DNA of 64,000 nt from JAVVHH01 sp965276815 (GTDB lineage Bacteria; Pseudomonadota; Alphaproteobacteria; Acetobacterales; Acetobacteraceae), in the NCBI GenBank assembly GCA_965276815.1, contig CBDIBE010000010.1:434001-498000 (forward strand), in the 5' to 3' direction. How positions within the stretch are numbered: the stretch's first letter is position 1; each line of letters opens with the position of its first letter. The notes below the pieces were generated by a model. The model searched no databases and was not told the DNA's origin. It saw only the letters and a program-made list of their open reading frames with translations. The position numbers and the translations under genes were made by a program. Below are positions 1-8,351 of this stretch, piece by piece.

Positions 1-610
1 GGACGGCGAAGAACTCGCCTTCGTGGTCGAGATGGTGCACGAGGCCAGGGTCGGCGAACACGCCGGACGCCTGGTCGGCCCGGATCGCGCCGTCCTCCCA
101 GCTATCCCACAGCCCCTGCACGACGTCGACGAACTCCGCCGCCCGGCGGTAGCGTCGGGCGTGATCCATATGCTCGCAAGCACCGAAATTGCGCGCCTCT
201 TGCCAAGTGCTTGAGGTCACCACGTTCATGCCGGCACGCCCGCGGCTGATGTGGTCGAGCGTCGCGAACTTGCGCGCCACCGGGTAGGGCTCGTTGTAGG
301 TGGTCGAGATCGTCGCCGCGAGACCGACCCGGCGCGTCACCGCGGCGAGCGCGGAGAGCAGGCTGATCGGCTCCGGACGGATGGTCACGGTATGGGCGAT
401 GATCGCCTTATAGGTGTCGTTGATGCCGACGCCGTCCGAATGGAACACGAAGTCGAACTTGCCGCGCTCGGCCGTCTGGGCGAGCGTCTTGTAGAACTCA
501 AGGTCGAGCAGGCCGCCGGGCGGCGTGGCCTTGTGCCGCCAGGCCGCGATGTGGTTGCCGTAATTGAATAGGAAGGCACCGAGGTGCATCTCCCGGCGGC
601 GCTGCGGCAT
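1..610 (-). CDS. NtaA/SnaA/DszA-family FMN-dependent monooxygenase (partial)
   Basis: N-terminal 203 residues of a luciferase-like flavin monooxygenase; the C-terminus lies beyond the window start. The first residues after the start, MHLGAFLFNYGNHIAAWRH, are the typical opening of the nitrilotriacetate/EDTA/dibenzothiophene-sulfone monooxygenase group, and the expected segments follow (FDFVFHSDG, then the RRVGLAATISTTYNEPY region and a NVVTSS strand that contacts FMN in the family). Such enzymes use FMNH2 from a separate reductase and cleave C-N or C-S bonds with oxygen. The start ATG gives MPQRRREMHLG; the internal ATG seven codons on is an alternative. It diverges from the aminotransferase operon across a 76-base spacer, so the two may share a control region. 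The substrate cannot be told from sequence. Confidence 0.88.
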   Translation of the reverse strand, partial: MPQRRREMHLGAFLFNYGNHIAAWRHKATPPGGLLDLEFYKTLAQTAERGKFDFVFHSDGVGINDTYKAIIAHTVTIRPEPISLLSALAAVTRRVGLAATISTTYNEPYPVARKFATLDHISRGRAGMNVVTSSTWQEARNFGACEHMDHARRYRRAAEFVDVVQGLWDSWEDGAIRADQASGVFADPGLVHHLDHEGEFFAV

Positions 611-686
611 CGTGTCCCTCCGGACTGGGAAGCAAGCCAGGTTTAGGTGAATATGGCGTGCGAAGCCAATTCTGGAGAGTAATCGG

Positions 687-1568
687 GTGCAGGATCAAAT
701 CGCCTTTCTCGACGGACGGCTATTGCCACGGCAGGAGGCTCGCGTTTCGCTCTGGGACCGCGGCTTCCAGAGCGGTGACGCCGTCTACGAAGGCCTGCGC
801 GTCTATAGCGGCGGCGTGTTCCAGCTGCACGAGCATGTCCGGCGCCTGTTCCAGTGTGCTGGCGCCATCGGCATCACCATGCGCATGAGCGAAGCCGAGG
901 TGGCGGACGCCATCCTGCGCACGGTCCGCGCCAACCGGCTGGAGGCGGACGCCCATGTCCGCATCACGGTGACCCGCGGCGACGCGCCGAGCACCGGGAT
1001 GGACCCGCGCATCTGCGACGCCACCCCGCCCACCGTCGCCATCACGGTGGAAGGCAAGGAGCCGCCATTTCCCAAGACCGGCATCAGCCTGGCGACGAGC
1101 AGCATCCGCCGCACCCCCGCGCAATGCCTCGATCCGAAGCTGCATAGCTGCAACCAGCTCGGCCAGATCATGGCGAAAATGGAGGCGAACCGCGCCGGCG
1201 CGCATGAGGCGCTGATGCTCGACATGCAGGGATTCGTCGCCGAGACAAACTCCGCCAACGTGTTCATCGTCAGCGGCGACCGCTTGCGCACGCCGCTTCC
1301 GGACTCGATCATGCCGGGCCTGACGCGGGGCGTGGTCTTGGGGATGGCGCCCGAGATCGGGCTGGCGGCGTTCGAGACCAATATCTCGCTCGGTGACGTC
1401 TACATGGCGGACGAGATGTTCGTCACCGGGACCGTCAACCAGCTTGCCGCGGTGACCGAGGTGGATGGCCGGCGGATCGGCGGCGGGCAGCCGGGTCCTC
1501 ATACGGGGCGCTTGCTCGCCCGATACCTGTTGCTGGCGGCCGAGAACAGCGTGCGGCTGGCCGGTTGA
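687..1568 (+). CDS. class IV aminotransferase (IlvE/D-amino-acid transaminase-like)
   Basis: A 293-residue PLP enzyme of fold type IV. The likely Schiff-base lysine is K151 in LDPKLHSCN, and the family motif GFVAETNSANVF follows at about residue 182. The N-terminal SLWDRGFQSGDAVYEGLRVY is the characteristic substrate-pocket strand. Members transfer amino groups between branched-chain or D-amino acids and 2-oxo acids, or act as aminodeoxychorismate lyases. The start is GTG with GGAGAG eight bases upstream. It heads a co-directional block of an ABC transporter, a UxaA-type lyase and a P450, which favours a catabolic transaminase acting on the imported compound over housekeeping IlvE. Which substrate is used is not visible. 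Confidence 0.85.
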   Translation: MQDQIAFLDGRLLPRQEARVSLWDRGFQSGDAVYEGLRVYSGGVFQLHEHVRRLFQCAGAIGITMRMSEAEVADAILRTVRANRLEADAHVRITVTRGDAPSTGMDPRICDATPPTVAITVEGKEPPFPKTGISLATSSIRRTPAQCLDPKLHSCNQLGQIMAKMEANRAGAHEALMLDMQGFVAETNSANVFIVSGDRLRTPLPDSIMPGLTRGVVLGMAPEIGLAAFETNISLGDVYMADEMFVTGTVNQLAAVTEVDGRRIGGGQPGPHTGRLLARYLLLAAENSVRLAG

Positions 1569-1618
1569 CGTAGGTCGACGTAGCGGGGGAAATGCCGGGC
1601 CAACATAGGACCAGCAGC

Positions 1619-2491
1619 ATGCGTGAGATGACAATAACCGCCTTCCGGCTGTGGCTCGCCGCGTTCGCCCTCGCCGTTTCGGTGGCCGCGGCGCACGCGC
1701 AGACGCCGCTGCCCGACGACATCAAGGCGCGTGGCAAGCTGGTCGTCGGCGTCAAGTGCGACTTCCCGCCGCTCGGCTACGTCGACGCCGACGACCGGCA
1801 TGTCGGCTTCGAGATCGACGTGGTGCGGGAGTTCGCCCGGCTGGCTTTCGGCAGCCCCGATAAGGTCGATCTGGTCTGCGTGGCCGGGCCGAACCGGATC
1901 CCGTTCATCACCAGCGGCCGGGTCGACATGATCGTCTCGGTGCTGTCCTACACGGCCGACCGCGCCAAGGTGATCCGCTTCTCGCAGCCCTATCTCGACT
2001 CCGGCGTACGCATGATCGTGCCGCTCGCCTCGAAGCTCACGAGTTGGGCGGACCTGAAGGGCCAGACGCTCACCACGACCACGGGCGGGACCCCCTCGAT
2101 CTGGATGGACCGCTGCATGAAGGACGTCCATCAGCTCTTGTTCGACAACACGGCGGACTCCATCGCCGCCGTCAAGCAGGGCAGGGCGGTCGCCTACGCG
2201 CAGGACATCACCTTGCTGGTCGGCATCGTCGCCAAGGACCACAGCCTCAAAATCGTCGGCGACACCCAGGTCCGCGGGCCGATCAATGTCGGCATGAAGC
2301 TCGACAACGCGGCGCTCGGCGCCTGGGTTGACGGGGCGATCGACACGATGACGACGGCCGATTTCTTCTGGAAGTCGCTGGCCAAATGGGTGCCCGCCGA
2401 CGTGCTGCCGATCTTCGCCGACGCCGTCCCGCGACCCGGCGGCCGCAAGATCCTGAACGCCGAGGCCGACGACATCTACAAGTGCCCATAG
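1619..2491 (+). CDS. polar amino acid ABC transporter, periplasmic binding protein
   Basis: Family 3 solute-binding protein (SBP_bac_3). The chosen ATG gives a Sec signal peptide with hydrophobic core LWLAAFALAVSVAAA and a cleavage site after AHA, then mature QTPLPDDIKARGKLVVGVK, the usual start of the domain. An upstream ATG nine codons earlier would spoil the signal peptide. GYVDADDRHVGFEIDVVREFA and the VDMIVSVLSYTADR strand are family hallmarks. It is followed after four bases by two permease genes, so the three form one import system for an amino acid or related organic acid. No ATPase gene is present in this operon. Confidence 0.9.
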   Translation: MREMTITAFRLWLAAFALAVSVAAAHAQTPLPDDIKARGKLVVGVKCDFPPLGYVDADDRHVGFEIDVVREFARLAFGSPDKVDLVCVAGPNRIPFITSGRVDMIVSVLSYTADRAKVIRFSQPYLDSGVRMIVPLASKLTSWADLKGQTLTTTTGGTPSIWMDRCMKDVHQLLFDNTADSIAAVKQGRAVAYAQDITLLVGIVAKDHSLKIVGDTQVRGPINVGMKLDNAALGAWVDGAIDTMTTADFFWKSLAKWVPADVLPIFADAVPRPGGRKILNAEADDIYKCP

Positions 2492-2495
2492 ACGT

Positions 2496-3164
2496 TTGAA
2501 TTTCGGCTACCAGCTCGACTTCAGCTACGTTCTCGACCATGCCGGAGAGCTGGCCGCGGGCCTGGGCTGGACGCTGGCGCTGACGGCAATCGGAGTCGTC
2601 GGCGGGGTGGCAGGCGGGCTCGTCGGCGGCATCATCCGCGCCTACCGCGTGCCCATCCTCTCCCCGGTGGTCGGCGCAGGAGTGACGTTCATCCGCGCCA
2701 CTCCGCTCTTCGTGCAGATCTTCTTCCTGTATTTCGGCCTGCCCGAGCTGGGCGTGAACTTGCCCGCTCTTTGGGTGGCCGCGCTGTCGCTGGCGATCTG
2801 GGGCAGCGCCTACAACACGGAAAACATCCGGCCGGCGATCGAGGCTGTTCCCTTGGCGTACCGCGAGGCCGCCCGTGCCCTGAACTTGCCACCGGTCGCG
2901 ACCTTCCGGCTCGTCATCCTACCGATCGCGACGCGCTACGCCTTGCCCTCGATTGCCAATACCGCGGTGGAGACGCTGAAAGGCTCGTCGCTGATGCTGG
3001 CGATAAGCTTCCCGGAGCTGACCGACGTCACCATGAACCTGATCTCGGTCAGTTTCCGGGTGTTCGAGCTATTCTTTGTTCTCGGCGCTGTCTATTTGCT
3101 GCTGTCGGCCGGGCTGACGCGGGCGATGCGCGGGCTGGAACGGCGGTTTGCATGGCCGGGTTGA
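2496..3164 (+). CDS. amino acid ABC transporter permease (first subunit)
   Basis: A 222-residue inner-membrane protein of the HisM/GlnP group with about five membrane segments. The cytoplasmic coupling motif is visible as EAARALNLPPVATFRLVILP from about residue 124, and the N-terminal FIRATPLFVQIFFLYFGLPE block is typical of the family. The start is TTG only four bases after the binding-protein stop, implying translational coupling. It probably forms a heterodimer with the overlapping downstream permease. Because no ATP-binding subunit is encoded here, it must borrow an ATPase; the nearest family match is 7 kb downstream at 10.2 kb. Confidence 0.9.
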   Translation: MNFGYQLDFSYVLDHAGELAAGLGWTLALTAIGVVGGVAGGLVGGIIRAYRVPILSPVVGAGVTFIRATPLFVQIFFLYFGLPELGVNLPALWVAALSLAIWGSAYNTENIRPAIEAVPLAYREAARALNLPPVATFRLVILPIATRYALPSIANTAVETLKGSSLMLAISFPELTDVTMNLISVSFRVFELFFVLGAVYLLLSAGLTRAMRGLERRFAWPG

Positions 3165-3820
3165 TGATCCCCGGCTGGGTCTGGCCGGTGGCCCGCGCCA
3201 TGGGCAGGGGCCTGCTGACCACGGCGGAGCTGTCGCTAATCGGCACCTTGGGCGGCATCGTCCTGGGCGTGATTTTGGGCCTGGCGTTCGAGTTGCCACG
3301 CCTGCGCCGGGTGGTGCGCCTCTATGTGGAGCTGTGGCGCGGCCTGCCGCTGATCGTCATCCTGTTTTTCGCGTTCTTCGCCCTGCCGGCCGCCGGGCTG
3401 CAGCTCACCGGGTTTGCCGCCGCCGGTGTTGGCCTGACGCTTTGGGCCAGCGCGGTGATGGCCGACAATGTCCGCGGCGCCATCCAGTCCGTGCCGTCCG
3501 CGCAGATGGACGCGGCGCGGGCGCTCGGTTTTCGCTGGGCGCCCGCGATGGGCCTGGTCATCTTGCCGCAGGCGACGCGCCGCCTGCTGCCGCCCACACT
3601 GAACATGCTCACCTCGCTCATTCACGGCACGTCTCTGGCGGCGCAGCTCGGCGTGCTGGAACTGCTCGAAGCCAGCCGGCGCTCGAGCCAACGCCTCGTG
3701 CTCGACGACGGCAACGCGCACTCGCTGGCCATTTTCGCCGCGGTGCTCGTGATCTTCTTCGTCATCAGCTATCCCCTTATGGCCTTGTCACGCCGGTTGG
3801 AGCGGAGATTGCATGTCTGA
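3152..3820 (+). CDS. amino acid ABC transporter permease (second subunit)
   Basis: A HisQ/GlnP-type permease of about 222 residues. LYVELWRGLPLIVILFFAFF and the coupling loop DAARALGFRWAPAMGLVILP identify the family. The gene overlaps the end of the first permease. The ATG at 3152 is used here, but the ATG at 3164 sits in a TGATG stop/start junction and may be the real start, shortening the protein by four residues. The 3' end overlaps the next gene by eight bases, so the block is clearly one transcript. Its role is to form the membrane channel with the upstream permease. Confidence 0.88.
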   Translation: MAGLMIPGWVWPVARAMGRGLLTTAELSLIGTLGGIVLGVILGLAFELPRLRRVVRLYVELWRGLPLIVILFFAFFALPAAGLQLTGFAAAGVGLTLWASAVMADNVRGAIQSVPSAQMDAARALGFRWAPAMGLVILPQATRRLLPPTLNMLTSLIHGTSLAAQLGVLELLEASRRSSQRLVLDDGNAHSLAIFAAVLVIFFVISYPLMALSRRLERRLHV

Positions 3821-4946
3821 GCCGACCGGTTTCCACGGCTTTCTTCGCGCCGACGGCCTTGCCGGCACGCGCAACCTGTTGCTGGTGGTCTGCCTGATCG
3901 ATCTGGCGAACGACGTCGCCGCGCTGATCGCCGATGCGCTGCCCGGCGCCGTCGCCGTGCTGACGCCTGCGGGCGGCTTGTCCTTCGGGGCGGAGGCGGC
4001 ATTGATCGAACGGCTGCGGCGCCGACTGGCGGTGAGCCCGAATGTGGGCGCGGTGCTCATCGTCGGCGCCGCCGGCGAGGCGCTGCGCAGCTGGCCGGAC
4101 GAGATCGCCGCGACCGGCCGGCCCGCCGCCGCGATCTGTATCTCCGATCAGCGGGACAGCGTTTCGGCCGTGGAAACCGGCGTATTGCTGGGCCAGGGCT
4201 TCATCGCGAAGCTGCAAGCCCAAGACCGGGTCGAACTGCCGCTTTCGGCGCTCCGCATCGGCCTGCGTTCCAGCAGCAGCAGCCTGATCTCCGCCCGGCT
4301 GGTGAACTCGGCCGTCGGCGGGGTCATCGACACCGTCGTGCAGGCTGGCGGCTGCGCGGCATTTGGTGAGTTGGCCGATCTGGCCGGTGTGTCAGAAGGC
4401 CTCGCTGCCCGTGCGGCCGATCCCACAACGCAAACCGCGTTGCGGGAGGCCATGGAAGCGCCGGTGCGGCTGTCGCGTGCGCTGGGCAGTGGCGCGCCCG
4501 ACCCCACGCCGACCAACATGGCAGGTGGGATCGACACGCTGGAAAAGAAAGGGCAGGGCGCGCTGCGCCGTCTCGGATCCGGCCCGATCCACGCGGTCTT
4601 CCCCTATGGCGAGCAGATGACCGGCGCCGGGCTGCAGATGATGGACGGCCCAGGGTCCGCCGCGATTTGCCTGACCGGCCTGGAAGCTGCGGGCTGCACG
4701 CTGCTGATCTACACCGTCGGCATGACCAGCATCACCTGTGCGGCGCCGCTCATGCCCATGCTCAAAGTGGGCCCGCCACTGCTCGCCGAGAGCCGGGATA
4801 TCGACCTGTCCGTGGCGGACCCGGCGGGCGACGCCGCCGCCCAACTGCTCACCCTCGTTCGCGAAGCCGCGTCGGGCCGCCCCACCGCCGGGGAGTTGCG
4901 CGGGAGCCGGCACATCATACTTCCAGACCATCTTCCGCCACTCTGA
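3813..4946 (+). CDS. divergent UxaA/GarD-family lyase (altronate dehydratase-like C-terminal domain)
   Basis: A 377-residue protein matching the catalytic domain of altronate/galactarate dehydratases. Recognisable parts are the start GFLRADGLAGTRNLLLVV, the block TPTNMAGGIDTLEKKGQGAL near residue 232, and MTGAGLQMMDGPGSAAICLT near 270. It has no SAF-type N-terminal domain, and no separate SAF gene is nearby. The normally conserved GGSD-type motif of sugar-acid dehydratases appears replaced by RSSSSS near residue 152. These changes suggest a related lyase on another hydroxy acid rather than true altronate dehydratase. It overlaps the permease gene and precedes a P450 by 15 bases, so it probably handles the imported substrate. 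Confidence 0.75.
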   Translation: MSEPTGFHGFLRADGLAGTRNLLLVVCLIDLANDVAALIADALPGAVAVLTPAGGLSFGAEAALIERLRRRLAVSPNVGAVLIVGAAGEALRSWPDEIAATGRPAAAICISDQRDSVSAVETGVLLGQGFIAKLQAQDRVELPLSALRIGLRSSSSSLISARLVNSAVGGVIDTVVQAGGCAAFGELADLAGVSEGLAARAADPTTQTALREAMEAPVRLSRALGSGAPDPTPTNMAGGIDTLEKKGQGALRRLGSGPIHAVFPYGEQMTGAGLQMMDGPGSAAICLTGLEAAGCTLLIYTVGMTSITCAAPLMPMLKVGPPLLAESRDIDLSVADPAGDAAAQLLTLVREAASGRPTAGELRGSRHIILPDHLPPL

Positions 4947-4961
4947 CCACCCGAGGCGAAC

Positions 4962-6308
4962 ATGACCGCCGACGTGCTTGACGCGCCCCTGTTCGCCCCG
5001 CCCGTGCCCGACATCCCGGAGCGGCCACTTAACCCTTTGGGCTTCCTGCGCGTGGTGCGCACCAACGCGATCCGCATGTGGCCGCGTGCGGCATATGACG
5101 CGGACTTTCTGCGGCAGCGCTTCTTGCCGCAGCCGATGACGCTGGTGAACGCGCCGGAGGCGATCCGCCACGTTCTGGTGGACAATCTGGCAAATTATCG
5201 GCGGTCGAGAGCGTCGATCCGCATCCTGCGGCCGCTGATCGGCGACGGGCTGCTGCTCAGCGAGGGCGAAGCGTGGCGCCATCAGCGACGCACGATCGCG
5301 CCGGCGCTGGCGCCGCGGGTCCTGCCGATGCTCTGCCGACATATCGAGCAATGCGCCGAGGATGCGGTCACGCGACTGCGGAAAGCGGCGGGGCGGCCGG
5401 TCGAGCTGCTGACCGAGATGCAGGCGGTGGCGCTGGAGATCGCCGGGCGGTCGATGTTCTCGCTCGAGATGGAGCAGTTCAGGGGGCGAATGCGCGGCGA
5501 GTTGATGATCTACGCCCAGCGCTACTCGCATGCCCGTCTTTTGGACATGATGCTGCCGCCGAACATCCCGTCACCGGGGGATATCGGGCGCCGGCGGTTC
5601 TATCGGCGGTGGATGCAGCTGATCGACGAGATCATGCAGGCGCGCTTGGCCACCGAGCACGCGGGCGAGGAGCGCGACCTGTTCGATTTGCTGCGCGCGG
5701 CACGCGACCCGGAGACCGGTGAGGCGTTCTCGCGCGCGCAACTGCGCGATCAGATCGCCACGCTGATGATCGCGGGCCACGAGACAACGGCGGTCACGCT
5801 ATTCTGGGCGATGTATCTGCTCGCCCACGCGCCCGCGTATCAGGAGCGGATCGCCGCCGAAGCCGGGCTTCCGCTCGCCGAGCTGCATGTCACGCGGGCA
5901 GTGGTGCAGGAGACGTTGCGACTGTATCCGCCCGCCTTCACCCTGGCGCGGCAGGCGCTCGCGCGGGACCGGGTGGCCGGGCTGGAGATCCCGGCGGGGA
6001 TGGTCCTGCTGATTTCGCCCTGGGTTTTGCAACGGCATCGCAAGCTGTGGCGCGAGCCGGACAGTTTCGACCCGGAGCGCTTCATGCCCGACGCCCCGCC
6101 GCCGCCGCGTTTCGCGTTCATGCCGTTCGGCGCCGGGCCGCGCATTTGCGTCGGCGCCCAGTTCGCGCTGGCCGAAGCGACGATCGTGCTGAGCCGGCTG
6201 GTCAGTGCTTTCCGCATCGAGCTCCAGGACGGCCCCCCGATCATCCCGACTGGGATCATCACCACCCAGCCCAGCCGGCGCCCGCTGTTCGATTTGCGTC
6301 CGCGTTAG
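4962..6308 (+). CDS. cytochrome P450
   Basis: A 448-residue soluble P450. The I-helix oxygen-binding motif AGHETT lies near residue 270, the ExxR pair is ETLR near 317, and the haem-thiolate loop FMPFGAGPRICVG places the cysteine ligand near 396. No membrane anchor is visible at the N-terminus, consistent with a bacterial P450 fed by ferredoxin and ferredoxin reductase, neither of which is encoded nearby. It is the last gene of the transporter/aminotransferase/lyase operon and is convergent with the uracil phosphoribosyltransferase gene. The substrate is unknown; co-transcription suggests hydroxylation of the transported compound or of a product derived from it. Confidence 0.93.
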   Translation: MTADVLDAPLFAPPVPDIPERPLNPLGFLRVVRTNAIRMWPRAAYDADFLRQRFLPQPMTLVNAPEAIRHVLVDNLANYRRSRASIRILRPLIGDGLLLSEGEAWRHQRRTIAPALAPRVLPMLCRHIEQCAEDAVTRLRKAAGRPVELLTEMQAVALEIAGRSMFSLEMEQFRGRMRGELMIYAQRYSHARLLDMMLPPNIPSPGDIGRRRFYRRWMQLIDEIMQARLATEHAGEERDLFDLLRAARDPETGEAFSRAQLRDQIATLMIAGHETTAVTLFWAMYLLAHAPAYQERIAAEAGLPLAELHVTRAVVQETLRLYPPAFTLARQALARDRVAGLEIPAGMVLLISPWVLQRHRKLWREPDSFDPERFMPDAPPPPRFAFMPFGAGPRICVGAQFALAEATIVLSRLVSAFRIELQDGPPIIPTGIITTQPSRRPLFDLRPR

Positions 6309-6357
6309 CTCAAATTGTCATCATCCGCCTGCACGGACCATGACGAGGGAAAGGGCG

Positions 6358-7005
6358 CTATTTCGTGCCGTACAGCCGGTCGCCGGCGTCGCCCAGGCCC
6401 GGGCGGATGTAGCCGTGCTCGTCCAGCTCCCGATCGATCGCGGCGGTGAACACCGGGACGTCCGGATGCTCGGCGTGCAGCACCGCCAACCCCTCGGGCG
6501 CAGCGAGGAAGCAGACGAAGCGGAGCTGGATGGCGCCGGCCTGGCGCAGCCGGGTCAGCGCGGCGGCGGCGGAGTGGCCGGTGGCCAGCATCGGGTCCAC
6601 CAGCACGACCAGGCGCTCCGGCAGATCGTCCGGCAATTTGAGATAATACTCGACCGGGACGAGCGTGTGCGGATCCCGATAGAGGCCGATATGGCCGACG
6701 CGGGCGGAAGGGATCAGGTCCAGCATCCCGTCCAATATGCCCGTGCCAGCCCGCAGGATCGGCACGAAACAGAGCTTCTTGCCCGACAGATAAGGCGCTT
6801 CCATAGGCTCGAGCGGGGTCTCGATCGGCACCGGCTCGAGCGGCAGATCGCGGGTGACCTCGTAGGCTAGGAGCAGGCTTAGTTCGCGCGTGATCCGCCG
6901 GAAGTCGGCCGTCGCGGTGTCCTTCTGGCGCAGCAAGGTGAGCTTGTGCTGCACCAGCGGATGGGTCAGCACCGTCACACCCTGCGACGCCCCCGCATCA
7001 CGCAT
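6358..7005 (-). CDS. upp: uracil phosphoribosyltransferase
   Basis: A 215-residue UPRT that converts uracil and PRPP to UMP. The PRPP-binding loop is VDPMLATGHSAAAAL and the C-terminal uracil-binding signature is YIRPGLGDAGDRLYGT. GKKLCFVPILRAGTGILDGM is the flexible-loop region of the family. The start ATG giving MRDAGASQGVTVL lies eight bases inside the end of the upstream cyclohydrolase gene, so the two are translationally coupled. That coupling suggests the enzyme serves as the Urc6-like first step of the uracil catabolic (URC) pathway, rather than or in addition to pyrimidine salvage. Confidence 0.93.
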   Translation of the reverse strand: MRDAGASQGVTVLTHPLVQHKLTLLRQKDTATADFRRITRELSLLLAYEVTRDLPLEPVPIETPLEPMEAPYLSGKKLCFVPILRAGTGILDGMLDLIPSARVGHIGLYRDPHTLVPVEYYLKLPDDLPERLVVLVDPMLATGHSAAAALTRLRQAGAIQLRFVCFLAAPEGLAVLHAEHPDVPVFTAAIDRELDEHGYIRPGLGDAGDRLYGTK

Positions 7006-8278
7006 CCAGGTCGCGGCCCTTCGGCTTGTGCAACTCCGACGACTCCGGGACGTCGTCGGTAAAATAGCCGGCGGCCTTTTTCGCATCCATCTCGACGCTG
7101 GCTTCCGGCGGGATCAGCCAAGCCGGGATCGGCACGCGCTCGACCACCTCGATGCCGCTGCCGACGATCGGCGCGTATTTCAGGTTGCTCATCGAGACGA
7201 GCTGATCGATCCGGGTGATACCCAACCAGTGCAGCACATCGGGCATCAGCTCCTGGAAGCGCATGTCGTGCACACCGGCCACGCACTCGGTACGCTCGAA
7301 GTAGGCGTCGGCCCGGTCACCGCCCTCCTGCCGCTTGCGGGCGTTGTAGACCAGGAACTTCGTCACTTCGCCGAGCGCCCGGCCCTCCTTGCGGTTATAC
7401 ACCACGACGCCCACGCCGCCGGATTGCGCCATCGCCACGCAGGCCTCGACGCCATGGGCCAGATAGGGCCGGCAGGTGCAGATGTCGGAGCCGAACACGT
7501 CCGAGCCGTTGCACTCGTCATGGATGCGGCAGGTGATCCGGGTTTCCGGCCGTCCGAGGCGCGCGGCATCGCCGAACAGATAGACGGTCGTCCCGCCAAT
7601 CGGCGGCAAGAAGACGTCGAGGTCCGGCCGGGTGACCAGCTCGGGGAACATACCGGCCGTCTGCTCGAACAGGGCGCGCCGCAGGTCGTGCAGTGGCACG
7701 CCAAACCGCCGCGCCACGCCGGGCAGGTGCCACACCGGCTCGATCGCGACCTTGGTGACGCGGATATCACCAGCGGCGGTCAGCACCGTGCCGTCGGGCA
7801 CCAGCCTCCGGGCCCGCATCGCTTCGTGGATCTCCGGCATGTTCAGGTGTGCCTGGGTGACCGAGATCGTCGGGCGCACGTCCAGCCCGGCGGCCAGCTC
7901 CTCGGCGAACGCATCCGTGATCAAATGACCCCACGGGTCCAGCGAGACGATCGCGCCCGGTTCTGACCATTGCGGGAACGGCCCGATATCGATCGCGGGC
8001 CGCGTGTTGGTCAGGTCCGGCCGATGCCCGGCATCGAGCTGGCCGGCGGCGACCGCCAGCGCCCGGTAGACCGAGTAAGCCCCCGCATGCGCCCCGATCA
8101 CATTGCGGTCTGGCCCGGAATGCAGCGTGGCGACGACCGGGCCGCGGCTCTGAGCGTCGGCCGCGCCCCAAACAACCGGTCGCCGGACGATGGCGTTGCG
8201 CGGATGCGACGCCAGCACGATCGCCCGGGGGGCCGGTTTGGGTTCGTTCGACCGCAGCTTTGGGGGAGAGAGGTCCAT
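6998..8278 (-). CDS. GTP cyclohydrolase II-like protein, Urc1 type (uracil catabolism)
   Basis: A 426-residue relative of GTP cyclohydrolase II, about twice the length of RibA. The zinc cysteines are C256, C267 and C269 in the stretch ECNGSDVFGSDICTC. The RibA motif RQEGRGIGL is replaced by RKEGRALGEVTKFLVYNARK, which I recognise as the Urc1 signature. The N-terminal 220 residues are an extension absent from RibA. In the yeast URC pathway Urc1 acts after uracil phosphoribosyltransferase in opening the pyrimidine ring. The overlap with upp supports that role over riboflavin synthesis. The DUF1688 (Urc4) partner often found alongside is not in this window. Confidence 0.85.
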   Translation of the reverse strand: MDLSPPKLRSNEPKPAPRAIVLASHPRNAIVRRPVVWGAADAQSRGPVVATLHSGPDRNVIGAHAGAYSVYRALAVAAGQLDAGHRPDLTNTRPAIDIGPFPQWSEPGAIVSLDPWGHLITDAFAEELAAGLDVRPTISVTQAHLNMPEIHEAMRARRLVPDGTVLTAAGDIRVTKVAIEPVWHLPGVARRFGVPLHDLRRALFEQTAGMFPELVTRPDLDVFLPPIGGTTVYLFGDAARLGRPETRITCRIHDECNGSDVFGSDICTCRPYLAHGVEACVAMAQSGGVGVVVYNRKEGRALGEVTKFLVYNARKRQEGGDRADAYFERTECVAGVHDMRFQELMPDVLHWLGITRIDQLVSMSNLKYAPIVGSGIEVVERVPIPAWLIPPEASVEMDAKKAAGYFTDDVPESSELHKPKGRDLDA

Positions 8279-8351
8279 CCAATGTCCTTATGCCGCAATG
8301 CAATACGGTACAGACAGTGGGCCTACACGGTCAAATGCGGTATGCCCACGA

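Noticed and set aside
6998..8278. Riboflavin-synthesis GTP cyclohydrolase II (RibA)
   Set aside because: It is twice the length of RibA, lacks the RQEGRGIGL motif and overlaps upp, so a uracil-catabolism role fits better.
8305..8334. TTGACC/TACCGT pair as a promoter for the Urc1 gene in the divergent spacer
   Set aside because: The -10 match is only three of six and alphaproteobacterial promoters are poorly predictable by eye.
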